NCBI RefSeq assembly: GCF_964355755.1
Contig: NC_092672.1
Coordinates: forward strand, 13,760,501 to 13,824,500
DNA length: 64,000 bases
From: Antedon mediterranea
Lineage: Eukaryota; Echinodermata; Crinoidea; Comatulida; Antedonidae
Direction: 5' to 3'
The position numbers and the translations under genes are program-made. Each line of letters opens with the position of its first letter. The stretch's first letter is position 1. Below are positions 52,091 through 64,000 of the stretch, one piece after another. Under the pieces are notes generated by a model. It worked only from the letters and a program-made list of their open reading frames with translations. It did no database searches and had not been told where the DNA came from.

Positions 52091-54166
52091 TCTATATTAT
52101 AAATGAGAGAGTTTGTACGTTTGTTTGTCTGTCTGTCTGTCTGTTTGTTCGTTATACAAATTGTTGTTACTGCACGTAACCTTACATATGGGGTATCAAA
52201 ATGACCGCAATTGTACCGGGAAGGTTTTAAACTACATTTCAAAAAGTCCGGGAATTTTAATTTTTTGGAAGAGGGGGGGTTGGGAGATAGGGTGTGAGAG
52301 TTGGGGTTCAGGGGATAGTGGGTATTTTGCTTAGGCTAGGGGTAGTAAGCTATCAAATTGAGCAGAATTGGGGTAAGAAATTGTTAAAGTATTTTAATTA
52401 TCACTGGGAAGGGGCTGGGAGTTTGGGTTGGGGATGTAGCAGGCCTATCACCATGACTGAAACTGTACTGGGAATGTTTTAAACTACATTTAAAAACTGC
52501 CACTGAGGGATTATGTGTTGGGAGTGATGGCTAACATTATTTGTGCTGGAACCGTCTTAAACACATCACCCAGTATCTGGGGTGTGTTGGGAAGGAGGAG
52601 GGGGAGCAGAAATACTGGCGTAATGAAGTAGCCTATATTGGAATTGTACTAAGAAAATTTACTACATTTGAACTGTCCAGGGGAGGAGTTAAGGTTTGTT
52701 GATTGTGGCTGGAATGGTAAGAGGAGAAAGAAGGCTGGAGACCGCAGTTTCAAAACGAGATATTTTAATTATCAGCCAATATGACACCTATTCATTTACA
52801 CAGTTTACAACGTAACTTAAACTATAGGCCAATCATAGCTATGTATACCCCTCTCATTTTGAAGCTAAAGTTGAATTGAATTTGTCCTGCACTGGTAGGA
52901 ATTTATATCGGTATATTTTATTCAAAATTCACATACAAATTACATACATGGCAGCACATGGCTGAATTACATATGTATTACATTATAAAAACTATTTAAA
53001 CTATAGTCACTATCAACAATACATACATATATAAAAACGAATAAATTAGACTGCAGTTACCTCAAATAATACAAGCAAAAAAAAAATAATAAAGTTACAG
53101 TTTGTTCAAAAGTTCAACCATAAAAGGGACAGGACTAGTTTGGAAACGTTTTGTTTTGTAACTATAGTTTTCCATTTTACGATTATGTCTAAGGGTCATG
53201 CAGGATCTATACTGAGGGGCAGGGAACCAGGTGGAGAATTGACCAGAGGGGTGTGCTTTAGAGGCAAAAACCTTGCAAGAGTGCCATCTTCTTGTGTGGA
53301 GTGGTTGAAGATTTAAAATGGCAAGAGAATCCGAGTATGTTGTATACTCATTGCCCAACACAATCTTGCAGACACGCTTCTGAATCTTTTCCACCTGATT
53401 CACCTGTCCCTGCGTAAAGTAAGACCAGCATGCCACAAAGGGGCTGCATACTCAAGCACCGGTCTCAAATAACCTTTATAAACAGAAATAAGTTCATTAC
53501 TATTAAGACCTGCTTCTCTCAACTTACGTATCATAAACATTTTCTTGTTAGCTTTAATACAAATGTTATCTACATGGCTTTGCCACTTTAAATTGTTTTG
53601 AATGATTACACCTAACAATTTAACTTCCTGAACTACAGCCAAAGAGTGATTAGATATATGCAAATCAGGATAGGGGGATATATGTTTACTAAAATTGATA
53701 TGCATTGCAAGGCATTTATTTGGATTTAGTTTAAGTTTATTAATAATGCTCCATTCAAACAGAGTGTCTAAACTAGTTTGAATCGATGTACCACCATTTG
53801 TCCTATTTTCACCAAGTGTGAGGTCGTCTACATATTTCCAGACTTTCATTTTGTTATTATTGATGTTAACTAGAGCGTCATTGATCATAGCCAAAAATGC
53901 TATGGGACCAATGATTGTGCCCTGGGGCACTCCACCCATCAACTCAATCCAATCAGAGTACGAATTTTTATATCGGACTCTTTGTTTTCTTTCCGTCAGG
54001 AAGTCCACCACCCACTGTACGTAATTAATTTTTAAAAAGAGTGTGTGGTTTTATTGAAAAGGGGTGGAGGCTGGTGAGTATAGGGAAATACTGGCGTCGG
54101 TTGTTATGTACTGAGAAGGCTTTAAACTAATTTTTAAACCCGCCTTGGGGCGGGTATAATTGCTAG
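52091..54166 (+). mobile_element. Non-autonomous Helitron-like element with nested LINE
   Basis: The left end TCTATATTATAAATGAGAGA and the right end CTAG, with the hairpin ACCCGCC-TTGG-GGCGGGT ending 8 bp before it, match Helitron termini (5' TC, 3' hairpin then CTRR). The flanking bases are A (52090) and T (54167), the expected A/T target. About 1.1 kb of the interior is an inserted LINE on the other strand. Similar internal sequence occurs at 5070-5170 and 13500-13600. Confidence 0.6.
52880..54015 (-). mobile_element. Non-LTR retrotransposon fragment nested in the Helitron-like element
   Basis: Residues read GGVPQGTIIGPIAFLAMIND (RT motif B) and VWKYVDDLTLGE (motif C, YVDD), then LLGVIIQNNLKWQSHVD and LRPVLEYAAPLWHAG. 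A frameshift in the overlap 53400-53436 leads to KIQKRVCKIVLGNEY and TSPVPFMVELLNKL at the stop 53095. It is a 5'-truncated element end; one frameshift is the only obvious lesion in 900 bp, so it is fairly young. Confidence 0.8.
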
Positions 54167-54429
54167 TTAGTGATATTGTAGTAAATAACAGAATAATAGC
54201 ACCTGATGTCTTAACACCCACTCTATTACCCAAAAGACAAAATGGTCTAATAGAATACATGGTGCGTATTAATGCCATACCCATTGAATAGAAAGAATCC
54301 ATAGCGAGAGACCAATACGATGACAAACAATTGGGAGTACAATTAAGAAATCCTTGTTCCGAAAAGATAACAAAGGTCTCAGTTTTATTATAGGCATTTT
54401 GTAGATGAAATAGATACCAATCCCATTGT

Positions 54430-54620
54430 AGAAGCAAAATGGGAAGTAGTGTTCAATAATGCTGAATTATGTATGAAGTATGGAATAATAAAGTTTAATC
54501 ACATACATAGAATTGCACAATTTAATTTCAAATTACTACACAACATTTAAATGATAAATATGTTTTTAATTAATCAGGTAGAATTCGTCCTTTAATGTGC
54601 AATACCATTCGATTTAGGAA
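54430..54620 (+). mobile_element. Possible continuation of the L1/Tx1 LINE beyond the Helitron
   Basis: A frame reads KWEVVFNNAELCMKYGIIKF and HRIAQFNFKLLHN, resembling the ORF2 end of L1-type elements (W-x-x-x-FN...FQYRI-x-HRI). If right, the Helitron-like element split this LINE. Confidence 0.35.
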
Positions 54621-54734
54621 ATCATTTGTCCACAACTATATTCATGTTTCCAACTCAACATTTCAAAGATAGTTTGTTTTTTTATTCCTTCTGTAAATAT
54701 AACTTGTTTACTAATATTATAGTTTTAATGTCAT

Positions 54735-55740
54735 CATCATCATCCGTTACGCTATTCGTCTTGGGTAGACATTGCGTACGCTAATCGTTTCCATGACTCT
54801 CTTTCGGTGGTCTGATGGTCTGTCATTAACTTTGCGATCGATGTATTTGCTTTTTAGAGTTCTTTTTTATGTTTCCTATCCAGGTAGTTTTTGGTCTGCC
54901 AACTGGTCTTTTAACTTTTCTAATAGATTCTGTCAATGCTAATTTGGCTGGAGTGTCCATCGGAAGCCTTAGCATATGTCCGGTTCATTTGTATTTTCTT
55001 TTCCTTATTATGTTTGACCATTTTAGTTCTTTTGTTTTTCTGTATAGTTCTATATTTCTGATTGTGTACGGCCACTTAATTTTTATAATTTTTCTTAATA
55101 ATTTCCTATGGAAGCAGTCAATTTCGTCCTCTTGTTTTTTGGTCATTGTCCATAATTCTGAGTTGTACATGAACATGCTTTAGACGTATACATTGAATAG
55201 TCTCATTTTTACTTCTAGTTAAAAGTTTTTGCTTGTTAGAATTTCTTTGTAGTTGTTGAAGGCTGATATTGCGAGTTGTTTTCGGCGTTTCATATCGTTA
55301 TCTGTGTCAATTAGCGATCCTAGATATTTACTTTTTTCCACGATTCTTCTCCTTTTCTTTTGATTATATAATCTTCTGTGTTTTAGTGTTGTTTATGATT
55401 AGGTTTCTGCTTTCTAGTTTCTTAGGTATGGTTTTCTTAACTTCTTCGACTTGTGTTTTTGAATTTGCCACCCATCCGATGTCGTCTGCATATTGTTGAT
55501 CCATTATGAAGAATGATGATTGTGGTAGTTGTTGGTTTTCATCATCGTGTTCCAGTGCTCTTGCAAGATAAAGAGTGAAGAGCACTGGACTCAGGCAATC
55601 TCCTTGTGGAATACCGATGTTAGTTGTAAAAGATTTGCCTACTGTACTACTTTTAGTAGAAGTGAGACCATGTGCAGTTCGTCATCATTCTTGAGATCTG
55701 TTAATAGTTTCCCCCTGTTCATCGAATCATGGTGGCTCTG
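54735..55740 (-). mobile_element. RTE-like LINE fragment
   Basis: The minus strand reads GIPQGDCLSPVLFTLYLARA, MDQQYADDIGWVANSKTQVE and later YNSELWTMTKKQEDEIDCFH, RKLLRKIIKIKWP. This is a contiguous non-LTR RT (motifs B and C) and its C-terminal domain, with frameshifts between. Dead. Confidence 0.7.
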
Positions 55741-55749
55741 CAGTTTACA

Positions 55750-58530
55750 ATTAAATTCAATTGTATGTATGAGCAGGGAGTAAAATAAAATCTCCCTGGT
55801 ATGAGGAAGTAATCATATAACATTACCATATCAAATATTGCCATAGGCCTATTCAAACCATTAGAAAAACTCTCTACTTCTCAGACTGATTGTATTTATT
55901 GATGCTCGGGTCATATTAATTATCACGCAACCTCCAAAATGATTTTTATACAAGCTGCCTTGAGAAATACTGCTATATACGGCGCAAACGCAATGCCAGG
56001 CAAGTTTCTACTGTTGCAGAATGTTAAAACATGGTTACATCAAAAAAGTAATGCAAACAACTGTGTACCTCCCAGGGAACTTCTCAGGGAAAAAGATTTA
56101 AAGGACGTACAGAACTACCATATGATGTCATAGTACGTCATATGGGAATTTAAATATGCTAATTAGAATGTTTAATATCACATTTATATCTACTCGTAAT
56201 GCACTTAGGTGGTCTAAATTCAACCGTTAAGGAGATATGGGGCTTCAAAATAGCAAAAGGCGGCCATTTTGAATTTACGCTAATCAACCCACTTCCCGAT
56301 GTCCGATTTTGGTAAACTTTGGATATGATATTCATTTGAACCATATTTACCAGACAAAACAAAAACAAAATCTGTTGCAATTTGTTCTAGGTTCACCCTA
56401 TTTTTGACTTATCTTTACTGGACTATTATTATTTACAGGTGGATCGTAAGAAGCTGCACGAGATGGCCGCTATTAAATTACCTGACACTCTTTATGCCAA
56501 ATAACGTGTTAGTGAAGATTCACATGATTAAAAATAAAATATAAATATAATTACATTGGAATACTTGTACTAGGTGTGTAGATGTAGAATTGAAGCGAAA
56601 GCTACGTCATTATGAAGGAATCAATAATATAGCATGTATATTTGTGTAAAAATATGAAAGAAGAAAATAATATGTTGATATCGTTTAGGTTGGACAATCA
56701 AGCTTATCGTTTCAAAAAAGAAATCTTAGGCTCTCGTCTCGCATGTATAAAATTACATTACAAATGTTATGATGGTATCTGATGATAAATATTCCAACAA
56801 AAAACTGTCAAAAATAATACAATAGATACAAATAATTAGGTAATGTACGAACACATCTGTATTACCAATGAAAAAAGAAATGTAGGTCGCAGAATATGAC
56901 ATTGTGTTTTATCTGCAGAACAAAAATGAGATCGTTATGAGTTATGTTCTTTTGGACGAATGCCTAATACTGCTGCTAACAGTTTATTATTTTAATTATT
57001 TCACTAGTTGCCAATCTTCAAAATAATTTGCTGGTCTTCGAAAGGACATCCGCAATAATAGTATATTGATTATCTTATTGTGTCACGTATACAGTATCTG
57101 ATGGAAATGTTGATATCGGAGTTTGGTATATCTTGTGCCTGTGGACTCGAGACAAATAAAATAAAACTCTTTCACAAAATACCAACACCCGACTTGAGCT
57201 TCACATATGCAAAAGTGAACAAAATATGACAATTTGTTTACATTTTAACTATATTTTCCTTTGATACACAGACAATTCATAATTGTAATATTACATACAT
57301 CAAACAAGACAAGCACTCCAATATCAATTGCCACTCTCTCGAACCAGTCTTTAAATGAACACCGTATACACTAGTCCCAAACTTTGGAATTTATATTTAA
57401 TTCTTAAACAATCGTATAACTTTTTTTTTATTTGTCCAAGGTTCTTTGTACTTTGTTAATATTTGCATACCGTATTTAGATAAAATCTGAAAAAATTGTT
57501 ATAATCTAGACTTGTATTATTATTTTTTTCGACTTTTTAAAATGAGGTATATCATAATATTAGTTTTACAACCTTTATTTAGTAATTTCATCATATTGTA
57601 GTGAAAGACTACACACATGTAAGTTAACAAAACGATGAAAATATGCTAAATTTTAAATTAATATAGATCTTCAGATGCTCGGGAATCCCTATTTTTCATT
57701 TCATTTTCTTAAAGTGTATGTATCATATGTATGATTTATTATAAAATTAAGAGAAAAAAAGTTGATTACGTCATCATTAATTGTATATTAATTCAAACAA
57801 ACTATGACATTTTCTTAGACCGAAATAACAACTTCATCATCATCAAAGTAAAAAATTATGATTCATTTCGGTATGCAATAATCTATCTGCAGCACAATGG
57901 TTACTTCGTACTAACTACATGGAGGAATCTTTCTTTAACTTTTAGTAGTTGTGTTATAGATAGTCTGTGCTCGCGTCTGCATTCAAGGTACCGAGATTGA
58001 GTCCCACCTTGGTGTTATCCGTATTATTTTTTCAATTTTATCTAGAGAAAAAGTAACTTATGTCTTTATTATTATGTAACAAAGTTAGGTTATGACATTA
58101 TACGCGGATGGATCTTTGATCAGATTGTGATACCGGCTATAGTATTTGCATTAGCAATTCAAGATCCTATCTTTCATATTTTTATTTTTTTTTTGTATTT
58201 ATTTATTTAATCACACTCTTGTGAAATACAAGACCAGCCAATTCATGTATTATAAATAATTAAAGATTCTGACAAAATCAATCAATCAACCAATATATCT
58301 TTTAAAAATCAATTATCTGTATTTAAATCAATGCATAATATAACCCACAATTCGTCATAATGACGAATTCAATCTAGTTCTTTATTGTACTTCTTATTTC
58401 ACCACCAACAGTAAGTTGCCTATTTAGTCTTCTTAATTATTTATTCATTGTACAATTTTGGCTATAAAGTTTTATTTAACCAGTAACAAAATAACACGTG
58501 ACAGCGTATGATATGACTGTAAAAATTAAT
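55750..58530. other. Intergenic, repeats only
   Basis: 57590-58015 is an inverted relative of 24263-24860. It includes CCGAGATTGAGTCCCACC, which resembles a tRNA T-arm and hints at a tRNA-derived SINE. No gene is supported elsewhere. Confidence 0.4.
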
Positions 58531-58534
58531 TTGT

Positions 58535-58584
58535 CTAGTAGAATCATATCTGAGTAGACTCGAAACGTTTGTAACTTTGTCTAA
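58535..58584 (+). repeat. Penelope-type terminal signature just before the synthetase ATG
   Basis: CTGAGTAGACTCGAAACG is a short hairpin followed by GAAACG, like the ends of the Penelope-like element. It lies about 10-45 bases upstream of the start codon at 58585. Confidence 0.35.
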
Positions 58585-61500
58585 ATGTCTTTCTTGAGAA
58601 AAAAGAGCTACGTCCATACTCCCAGTATAAAGCCCTTTATTGGGCTGACAATGCACGAAATGTTGGAAGAGAGGGTAAAGAAAAATCCGGACAGAGAAAT
58701 GCTTGTTTTTGTCGGTGATAATGAACGAGTTACGTTTGTTGAATTCAAGAAAAAGGTGAGCAAATGATTCGAATGTACATTAATGAATGGGAAATCTTGA
58801 TTACTAAATAACACATCGAAATATTTTTGCAATAGATATTATTTAACGTTTACACCATGCACAAATTTGGGATCGAGGCAAATTATCGAAACATTGTACT
58901 AGGTACAGGAAACAAATATGTAGACCACATGTTCTCTATTGGATGCTTCTGCGTTTACAAGGCACATACTTTGAAAAATGTAAACAAATGGACCGCATCA
59001 TTGTCTCGTCTTTTTATGGCGGAAAAAAACAAAAGATCTTACTTTAACCACCTATTATAATTTATATTGATGTGAATCTGATTATTTAAAATATATTACA
59101 TAATAATGTTGTATAATACACATAGGCAGTTTCATTTTATCTTATATGAAATAAGTAACGCACGAGAAGATAAGCAAACAAATATAACCATGAGACATAA
59201 AACTAGACACAGGAGTAAGAAAAGCATTTTTAATATTTTTGTTTTTGTTTTTTTTTTATATTCGTATTTTAAAATAATGTAAATAATCTGTATATAGGGT
59301 ATAAATGAATTATATGTCAAAAAATACTACCGAAAATAACTATACAACATTAGTAAATGTATCTCCTACAGTACATTTATTAGTTAAGTGTTCAGAATTT
59401 TAGATGTTGAGAATTATAGAACAAAAAAATACTAGAAAATTATGAAAAAAGGTGGATAACAGAAAAGAAATATTAATGTTCTGATTCCAAGAACAGTAAC
59501 GTTGATAAAATATAAAAAAAATATATATATAAGATGAGGGCGTATCAATTTGATCTCTGATGCGCGTGCGTACAACTGAGGACTAGTGCTGTTCCGCCGT
59601 ACCACGCCGAGAATGTTAAAGAGTCGCTATCCAATCGAGTTCGAACAATACCATGAAAGCCCCAGTGGTCTAATGGTTAGGACGTCTGCATATCAAGCAG
59701 GCGGTCCGAGTTCGAGTCTCGGTTGGGGCGACTTTTTCTCATTCTAACAGATTTCCTTATCTTTATCGTTTCAAATTAATTAATTAAATTTCAGTATATC
59801 ACCGGGCGGTTTAGAATTAATGTTCTTTGCCTGATTTGTTGATATATATATACCTATATATACCTATACCTATATATACCTATAATATATATTATAAACC
59901 AAACAAAAGTAAGAATAACAATGAATAGTTATTATTAATATTAGAAATAATTGTATTAATCTGTTGATGAAATGAAATGAATAAATAGTGGTTAACGCCA
60001 CAAAAGAGAAAAAAAATAGATATTATTTAATTGTTGTTTAAACTACAGGAACTGTGAATTTTTTTTTTTATATTTAAGATAATAAACTTGGCAGCCGGAA
60101 TCCTACTGAAACTTGGTCTTCGTCGTGGTGATCTTATAGCTGTTATAGGTCATAACCACATAGAATGGCCACTTATTACAGGTGCAGCGAGTGCAATTGG
60201 AGTCGGTGTGGTAGGCACTTCTTTTAGTAAAACAAATTATATCCATTATAGATATTGGTTAGGTTGGTATACTGTAGGCTAGTACCTCGAGTATATTAAA
60301 TGTAGGCTAATTTCTAAAACGTGAATTGTTTGTAATGTAATGCATTATTGTTCTATTCTTTCTTCAGGTTAATCTACTAATTGGTCATACTCATCAAACG
60401 TTAATGAAAGTAATGTCACAAGTAAGATTTTGTGATCAATTTATTGTTGCCTATGACTGATGTTGCTTAATAACATGATTACATGACTTTAGGATTTATT
60501 TAAACGCCACAAAAATGATAAAATAAACTTCCTAGCAATTATTATTTACAGGTATCATGCAAAGCTCTGTTCATAACTCGTAGCCCTGATACACTTTACC
60601 CGATGGTTTGTGAAATGATTCCAGAGTTAAGTGAAAGTATTCCAGGTGACCTAAATTCAAAACAGTGAGTATTTTAAAATTGTATACATTGTATACATAC
60701 ATATGTAACAGTAGACAAGTTTGCTTACTTTACATTGTTTTATATGGTTTCTCTAGGTTCCCTTACTTGAAAAAAGTCATAGCCGCTGGTTTAAATTGCA
60801 AAAGGTAGGTACCGATTACATGTTCATCAACAGCAAGGACATTTGGTTATACTGTAAGTTATCGAAATATTGTAATGTAATTTTTTTATTCAGTGGGATG
60901 CTGAATTTCGATGATATAGCTATTCCGGGACGTGAGATGGAAGTAGCAAAAGCGGCGAAAAAAGTTACAATGAATGACATCTGCCATATTACTATGACAT
61001 CGGTAAACACTATTTCAGTAAAGATTATATTTTTAAAATATTATGTTTGTACCTTTTCTTGAATTAATTGCCCAAGTTTGGATGAAACATTTTATTCTGA
61101 GGTGCAACGTGCATTAAGTACATTAGTAACTGTTTATTATATTATTGAGTACTGGTACATATTATGTACCAATATTTTATAATGTTTTTTTATAAACATA
61201 GGGCACAACAGGATCCCCGAAATTGGTACCGTATACTCATTTCCAAACACTTAATGGAAACTCCTTTCTACCCGATCAGTTTGATGAGAAACAAGTAGGT
61301 TAAAACGTATTTTAGTTTACTAATTTCTATACACAAACGATTAAAAAAGTCAAACGACGAAAACCAGAGTATATGACGATCGAAATAAGAAAGAAGATGA
61401 TAACTATGACATTTTTTTTTTTTGGTCTATTCAAACTTTTTGGAGCTTTTGATTGGTTGCGTATTTGTATCGTAAATAATATAATCTACAAATATGTAAA

Positions 61501-63276
61501 ACAACTGATTAAAATTGCGCGAATACATTGTGGAAAAAGCTGAAAATAAAATATAATAATAACAATAACAATAATGACGACAGCGACGACAACGACAACG
61601 ACAACTGAAATGACAACGTCAACGTTAATATTAATAATGATAATAATAATAATGTAAATATTAATAACAACAACTACCATATAACAATAACAATAACGGC
61701 GACGGCAACGACGACGACGACAACGACAAGGACAACTAAAACGACAACGACAACGTAAACGTTAATAATAATTTTAATAATAATTTTAATGCTAATAACA
61801 ATAACAACAACTACAACAACTACAACAACTACAACTACAATTACAACTACAACTACAATTACAATTACAACTACAACAACTACAACTACAACAACTACAA
61901 CAAAAACTACTAACAACTACAACTACAATTACAACTACAACAACTACAACTACAACAACTACTAACAACTACAACTACAATTACAACTACAACTACAACA
62001 ACTACTTCCAACTACTAACAACTACAACTACAATTATAACTACAACAACTACAATTACAACTACAACTACAATTACAATTACAACTACAACAACTACAAC
62101 TACAACAACTACAATTACAACAACTACTAACAACTACAACTACAACAACAACTACTACAACAACTACAACAACAACAACAACAACAACAACAACTACAAC
62201 AATAATAGCATAGTTATTAGTAACAATAGTAACAATAACAATATTATAACATATATTATGATAATTCAAAAAATGATTATTTGTTTAAATAGTAATGTTT
62301 CTTTTTTAAAACCAAAGATCAACAAGATAGCATTCGTCGGCAACATAGCTTACATTTCGACAACGCTACTTAGTCAAGTATGGCCACTTTTTTTTGGTAC
62401 AACTTCTGTATTTTGTTCACCAGCCTACAACTTTGAAAAGTTTATTCAGGCTTCTGAAGCAGAAAGGTAAAGTATTCACAAACAATTATGCGCGGAATTC
62501 AATAGTTTCCAATTCAGTCAGAGGGCAATGTTAACAGAGCGTGACGAGCATGTCATGTCATCTTCCGTTCCAATCTATTCAATACTGGTAGTTGTATTAT
62601 TACAGTTGTTATTATAGAATAGTTGATCAATTGATCTAAAATTGTTTTTAGATGTACCTTTCTGTCGTTGAGCATTGATGGTGTGGTTAATCTTTTGTAT
62701 AATCCTATTTGTGATAAGTACGACCTGTCATCATTTAAATCAGGTATAATATTACCAGTCTACTAAAAATCTCTTTATAATATGCAAAAACTATGTACAA
62801 AAAACAAATACAATAACCCATGGACCTTGGCTTTCAAGTATATTACAACTCTCGGAGTATAAAACATCCATTGCTGAGCCATAAAGGGTATTTCTCATAA
62901 TGTACATAACCAAATTCCTACTGAGAAACGATACATATATTTTCTGATGTTTTCTTTGACCATCAACATCATCAACCATCAACAAACAATGCACTATTGG
63001 GTAGTGGTAAAGTATGAGTCATACATAAAATGGGTAACTGTAACAAACGTTTACCTTCCTCAAAGCCCTATTATAATGATTCATACATAATTTAAACTCT
63101 TATACTCAACATACTGTACATTTGTAAAAATTGGCCTATTAATTCCTAATATAAATATCTGTTTTGCACGTGAGACAATTTTTTTTTTAAATTCTTTTTA
63201 AGGTTTTATCGCTGGTTCGCCGATACCTCCAGCTCTTATTTTCGAAATGAACACAAAGTTTGGAATTCGTTTGTTG
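58585..63276 (+). CDS. ACSF2-like acyl-CoA synthetase, first ten exons (3' end outside window)
   Basis: Exons 58585-58755, 60079-60210, 60368-60421, 60552-60664, 60757-60804, 60894-61002, 61202-61294, 62318-62466, 62652-62743 and 63203-63276 join in consistent phase: 1035 nt, 345 residues. The start SYVHTPSIKPFIGLTMHEML, the middle VSCKALFITRSPDTLYPMV, and the end SGFIAGSPIPPALIFEMNTK follow the medium-chain acyl-CoA synthetase (ACSF2) pattern. The AMP-binding signature TSGTTGSPK is present and split by the intron at 61003-61201. The family activates fatty acids with ATP and CoA, usually in mitochondria. The stretch after exon 2 (VNLLIGHTHQTLMKVMSQ) departs from the usual VNPAY region, so this may be a divergent paralogue. 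The C-terminal half is not in the window. Confidence 0.82.
59659..59730 (+). tRNA. tRNA-like gene, anticodon ATC (Asp), in a dispersed repeat
   Basis: A 72-nt cloverleaf folds well: acceptor GCCCCAG/TTGGGGC, D-stem GTCT/GGAC, anticodon stem TCTGC/GCAGG, loop ATATCAA, T-stem CCGAG/CTCGG. The A box TGGTCTAATGG and the B box GTTCGAGTC are intact, and TTTTT follows at 59733. The anticodon ATC would read GAT (Asp), but normal animal Asp tRNA is GTC, and the body looks closer to Glu/Arg types. Because family copies exist it may be a SINE head and not a working tRNA. Confidence 0.55.
59733..59737 (+). terminator. Pol III T-run after the tRNA-like gene
   Basis: Five thymidines start two bases after the discriminator base, as expected of a Pol III terminator. 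Confidence 0.5.
61555..62215. repeat. Long trinucleotide-rich microsatellite in synthetase intron
   Basis: About 660 bp of mixed AAC, ACT, AAT and ACG triplets, mostly ACAACTACA-type. The valine-, tyrosine- and serine-rich frames on the minus strand are artefacts. Lies between exons 61202-61294 and 62318-62466. Confidence 0.95.
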
Positions 63277-64000
63277 GTATGTACAAAGTATTAAAATTAG
63301 GAGCTTGTTGATAGCCACGAACGTCTGCACATTGTATTAATTAAATTAATTTTAACTCTTTTTTGGCAATAGTTAGAATTGTTTAGACCACTAAAAAGAA
63401 ACACATTTAAACACATAAAATATAATTAAAAATTAAGGAAAGTATCAATCAATTTATTTGGTTAAATATTTAACAATGTTGCCAATGCTAAAAGTAAATT
63501 TTAAATTATCGGGGAAGATATTAGCGAGCTTTAGCAGGAGCACGTATAATGTCAACTATCCCAACAGTCAACTCGCAAGCTCAGTCTACTGTGTAAACAA
63601 ATAGATCTGCTCATGCGCAAGCAATACGAAAACCTTATTTCTGTAAAATAGCGTCAATAAAAACATTAACAGAAAAGTATCGAAACATGGAACACTCGTT
63701 TAAATTCTGCAAAATAGTTAAGAAAACAAAAATGACAAAGTTAAAGTTATGTTTTTAGTCGCGTGCGTGCAACGCGACACTTCAACTCACTATGTCGGTC
63801 GGTTGGTCGGTAAACCCTAACTTGAGCACGCGACTGCAGCCATGTATATGGCCTTGTTGATTAAACCAAACAGGTTGCAATATGCATGATAAAACATGCC
63901 TAGCTAGGCCTAGTATATGTCAAAAGGTATTCCATGATTTGATTTAATACGAGTGGCGTATGTTGTATGCGCTACACCCGCCGTCGAAGCGCGAAATCAA
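63277..64000. other. Synthetase intron and a CGAC-core element (63752-63860, minus)
   Basis: After the last visible donor no further synthetase exon is recognised. The CGAC-core copy ends ATGTATATGGCCTTGTTG near 63860. Confidence 0.6.

Larger units (their letters stand above)
59584..59815 (+). repeat. tRNA-containing dispersed repeat, full copy
   Basis: A conserved left flank of about 75 bp, a tRNA body, and a conserved right flank of about 85 bp ending CAGTATATCACCGGGCGG are shared with degraded copies at 29120-29275 and 36470-36606. It lies in intron 1 of the synthetase. Confidence 0.7.

Noticed and set aside
61674-62269. Long valine-rich, then cysteine/serine-rich minus-strand frames
   Set aside because: They are translations of the AAC/ACT trinucleotide microsatellite in a synthetase intron.

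Overview
The window is eukaryotic nuclear DNA from an animal, AT-rich and crowded with transposable elements. Genes are split by GT-AG introns with consistent phases. A receptor built from YWTD, CUB and HYR modules, Penelope-like and non-LTR elements, a non-autonomous Helitron and many TAGGCCTA-type words suggest a marine invertebrate deuterostome. An echinoderm is plausible, but this is inference; no marker gene fixes the taxon.

Region 1 (1-19362) is a decayed tandem array. Three unequal copies (A from 1, B from 10444, C from 17784) share blocks A 1-1066 = B 10444-11493 = C 17784-18815, A 4923-9224 = B 13351-17682, and A 4312-4917 = C 18817-19362. Each carries LINE reverse-transcriptase remnants. 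A and B each carry an intronless class A peptide-type GPCR. Both GPCR copies are broken, by different single lesions: a nonsense codon in copy 1 and a one-base frameshift in copy 2.

Region 2 (19363-26900) is mostly intergenic repeat: a Penelope C-terminal fragment, a LINE C-terminal fragment, and a dispersed element family with a (CGAC)n core. One small ORF may encode a tail-anchored protein.

Region 3 (26945-47745, minus strand) is the main gene. I can assemble 18 exons with matching splice phases into 4044 nt, predicting 1347 residues: signal peptide, six-bladed YWTD propeller of about 259 aa, CUB, four nearly identical HYR domains on symmetric 1-1 exons, a cysteine-containing region, FN3-like modules, one membrane segment and a tyrosine-rich tail. 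Its introns hold an apparently intact 857-aa Penelope-like element (antisense, 13-bp target duplication, perfect 189-bp head-to-head repeat), LINE tails, a 24-bp minisatellite, tRNA-derived repeat copies and a small TIR element.

Region 4 (47746-58500) has no convincing host gene. It holds a TIR element (49231-50088), several LINE fragments, and a Helitron-like element (52091-54166) with a LINE inserted in it.

Region 5 (58585-63276, plus strand, running off the window) holds ten exons of an ACSF2-like acyl-CoA synthetase, with a tRNA-like gene of a dispersed repeat family in its first intron and a long trinucleotide repeat in a later one.
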